64,000 bases of DNA from Comamonadaceae bacterium ALPHA2B. GTDB taxonomy: Bacteria; Pseudomonadota; Gammaproteobacteria; Burkholderiales; Burkholderiaceae_C. Shown piece by piece: positions 62,058 to 64,000 of the stretch (position 1 is the stretch's first letter; every line of letters begins with the position of its first letter). Location: assembly GCA_005503065.1 (NCBI GenBank), contig SCOE01000004.1:124001-188000 (forward strand). The letters are read 5' to 3'. The position numbers and the translations under genes were made by a program. The notes beneath the pieces are model-generated. The model made no database searches. It was not told the DNA's origin and worked only from the letters and a program-made list of their open reading frames with translations.

Positions 62058-63005
62058 TTGGAGACAAACAAATTGACCCCGGCGCGTCTGAGCGCCCTGC
62101 GCATTCGACAGCTGCAACTGCTGCTGCTGATCGGCGAACTTGGAAGCATTTCAAAGGCAGCGGTTCGCGCCAGCATCAGTCAGCAGGCGGCGACAGAGAT
62201 GCTCAAGGACCTCGAAGGGGCATTTGGCGCTCAGTTGTTCGTTCGGAACGCTCGTGGTGCGCTTCTGACCCCTGCGGGAGAAAAGGTCTCACGCCACGCT
62301 GCAGCCGCACTCAGGGAGCTGAATCTCGCGCACGCGGGTGCGCAATTGCAGATACCAGGAAGCGTGCGTTTGCGCATCGGCTTCTCGCATGGCATCTTGC
62401 ACACAGGCTTGACGGCTGCCGTGGCCTCTTTCCATGCCCGGCATCAGGAGATTGAACTTACTCTCAATGAGTCCACCGTTCTGGGATGCGTTGTGGGCCT
62501 CATGCAGGGCACGCTCGACGTCGCGGTGACGGTGAACCATCCGAACATGATGGTGCCAGGCAGCCAGGAGCCCTTGACCGTATTGCCTCTTGACGACCAG
62601 TACTACTACACCGCCTTTGCGTCGCGGAGTCTCGCCGAGCGGCTAGGGCCTGCTCCAACGCTCGAGCAGTTGCTTGACCTCACCTGGTTCTATCCGGGAA
62701 AGGAATCGCTGGTGCGGCACCTGTTCGACGATTGGTTCATTCAGCGGGGCGCCTATCCGCCCGCGCGACCCATCCAGATCAATCCGACGCTGCGCGCGGT
62801 GGAGTTCATGCGGCACGTCGATGCGATCGCCATGCTCCCATCGGCGATGCGCGGGCGATTCGAGCACGTAGTGGACCTTCCGGTCGAGGCCTTGAAGATT
62901 CCGCTGCGCCGGGTATTCGCCTGCAGCGAGGCCGCTTTGCAAAAACCGGAGGTTCAGGCGCTGTTGCGTTGTATCCGCAAGGCGGACGCTGAAGTGTCCT
63001 GTTAA
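62058..63005 (+). CDS. LysR-family transcriptional regulator
   Basis: A 315-residue regulator. N-terminal winged helix-turn-helix: LSALRIRQLQLLLLIGELGSISKAAVRASISQQAATEMLKDLEGAFGAQLFVRNARG. The C-terminal effector domain resembles periplasmic binding proteins (LRIGFSHGILHTGL, LDVAVTVNH). It is divergent from the six-gene operon and likely controls it in response to a pathway compound. No ATG fits; TTG at 62058 has GCGAGG five bases upstream; TTG at 62073 is an alternative. Its stop overlaps that of the convergent GMC gene. Confidence 0.88.
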   Translation: METNKLTPARLSALRIRQLQLLLLIGELGSISKAAVRASISQQAATEMLKDLEGAFGAQLFVRNARGALLTPAGEKVSRHAAAALRELNLAHAGAQLQIPGSVRLRIGFSHGILHTGLTAAVASFHARHQEIELTLNESTVLGCVVGLMQGTLDVAVTVNHPNMMVPGSQEPLTVLPLDDQYYYTAFASRSLAERLGPAPTLEQLLDLTWFYPGKESLVRHLFDDWFIQRGAYPPARPIQINPTLRAVEFMRHVDAIAMLPSAMRGRFEHVVDLPVEALKIPLRRVFACSEAALQKPEVQALLRCIRKADAEVSC

Positions 63006-64000
63006 GGGTGCATGGCCGAAATCTGACTTGCCATCTTCTCCGCAAGCATGACCGTCGGAATATGGGTATTGCATGAAGGGATGGTCGGCATGATCGACGC
63101 ATCGACCACTGAGAGCCCCAACACGCCGTGAACGCTGCCGTCAATTGCGCTGACGACAGATGTTGGATCCGAAGCGCTGCCCATCCGGCAGGTGCCGCAC
63201 AGATGGCCTGCTCCCGTGACGGCTGCGCGAACAGTGTCTTCCAAGGAATTCGGCGTTGACAGCACGTCCCGCAGGGGTTTTAGCCGCGCGCCCTTTGCAA
63301 CCAAGGCTTGGCCCAGCGAAGGCGCGAAGTCACAGAGTGCAGCCAGAGCTGCGGCCGCAAGGGTGTTCCGAAGTCCCGGCGTGTTGTAGCGCATCAGCTG
63401 TGTCATGTTGCCGGACGTCAGCAACTTGCAGGCATCTGCCGCACGTCCGGATCGCAAATGCAGATCGGCCACCATGCGCAACGCCAAGATCATGCGGCTC
63501 ATATCAACGGGGTGAGAAAGCAGGTTGAACTGGATGTGTGGGGGAGCGTACGGGGCGGCGCGGTCGAGCTGGATGGAGCCCCTGGAAAATGGCTTGTTCA
63601 GTACAGCCACGAGGGAGGCCAGTTGCTGACCCAGTGCGTGCCATGCGGTCCAGCTCCGTACGAACAGGGCCATGTCGCCCTGTTGGGATGCCTCTTCGCG
63701 CGACGACCATCGCAGAATGCTGACGCACGACGGGCCTGTCTGTCGCGATGCGCGCTCCTTGCGCGACAGGAAGTTCAGCGTGTAGAGCATCGCGTGGTTC
63801 TGCAGGTTCTGGCCGACGCCATGCAGCGCATGCCGAACGGCGATGCCGAGCTGCTGCAGATCGCCTGCGGGACCGACGCCGGAACGCATCAGCAGGACGG
63901 GGCTGCGCACGGCACCGGCAGCAAGAATGACACGGCGCGCGCCTAGTCGGGTGCGAACACCGCTCCTGTCACTCACCTCGACGCCGAAACAATGCAGTGC
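63002..64000 (-). CDS. GMC family FAD oxidoreductase, 5' part outside window
   Basis: 332 residues of the C-terminal two thirds are visible; the N-terminal FAD-binding part lies beyond base 64000. RVILAAGAVRSPVLLMRSGVGPAGDL and GVGQNLQNH are GMC signatures; the C-terminal domain has HLCGTCRMG and VVDASIMPTIPSCNTHIPTVMLAEKMA, containing the active-site region. GMC enzymes oxidise alcohols such as choline, glucose or aryl alcohols; the substrate is unknown. It may act upstream in the same catabolic route. Confidence 0.88.
   Translation of the reverse strand, partial: ALHCFGVEVSDRSGVRTRLGARRVILAAGAVRSPVLLMRSGVGPAGDLQQLGIAVRHALHGVGQNLQNHAMLYTLNFLSRKERASRQTGPSCVSILRWSSREEASQQGDMALFVRSWTAWHALGQQLASLVAVLNKPFSRGSIQLDRAAPYAPPHIQFNLLSHPVDMSRMILALRMVADLHLRSGRAADACKLLTSGNMTQLMRYNTPGLRNTLAAAALAALCDFAPSLGQALVAKGARLKPLRDVLSTPNSLEDTVRAAVTGAGHLCGTCRMGSASDPTSVVSAIDGSVHGVLGLSVVDASIMPTIPSCNTHIPTVMLAEKMASQISAMHP

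Overview
The window is about 64 kb of GC-rich DNA from a betaproteobacterium. It is almost certainly a member of the Burkholderiales, family Comamonadaceae (Variovorax, Acidovorax or Ramlibacter-like). The basis is gene content and order (mrcA divergent from pilMNOPQ-aroKB, gltBD-mla-murA-his, hisIE-HIT-tatABC, petABC-sspAB), protein sequence recalled from that family, and short dispersed repeats. The genus cannot be fixed from sequence alone.

Layout. 1-5.7 kb: 3' part of msrP, then msrQ, lysA, lptM, cyaY and the penicillin-binding protein mrcA. 5.9-12.8 kb: type IV pilus operon pilMNOPQ followed by aroK and aroB. 12.8-17.4 kb: dgt, an MFS transporter, a DUF1415 gene, a methyltransferase and a REP-associated tyrosine transposase (RAYT). 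17.5-23.8 kb: glutamate synthase gltBD. 23.9-30.2 kb: the Mla lipid-transport operon (mlaF, E, D, A, C, B), a two-gene ABC exporter and a BolA-family gene. 30.2-43.6 kb: murA and the complete histidine set (hisG, D, C, B, H, A, F, I, E). This set is split between hisA and hisF by an AAA ATPase, a GltI-like binding protein, dctA and a sugar-phosphate epimerase. 43.6-55.4 kb: DUF4870, a HIT protein, tatABC, a DegS-like protease, an MHS transporter, a Nif3-like protein, pdxA, mscL, the cytochrome bc1 genes petABC and sspAB. 55.5 kb: tRNA-Thr(UGU). 55.6-64 kb: an accessory region that looks less GC-rich by eye. It holds a six-gene catabolic operon on the minus strand, a divergent LysR regulator and a truncated GMC oxidoreductase.

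Functional picture. Most of the window is housekeeping: lysine, histidine, shikimate, glutamate and pyridoxal phosphate synthesis, peptidoglycan and outer-membrane maintenance, Tat export and respiration. Two things stand out. First, nine copies of a roughly 48-bp multi-palindromic repeat share a fixed internal architecture. One abuts the RAYT gene, and four lie inside or form the ends of coding sequences; one supplies the hisD start codon and one encodes part of the MlaA signal peptide. Second, the post-tRNA operon joins a PDC-hydrolase-like amidohydrolase, an HpcH/HpaI aldolase, a maleate-isomerase-like racemase, a thiamine-diphosphate enzyme and two Bug-type solute receptors. I do not recognise it as a described pathway.

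All calls rest on reading the sequence and on recalled knowledge of the families. No database search or folding computation was run.
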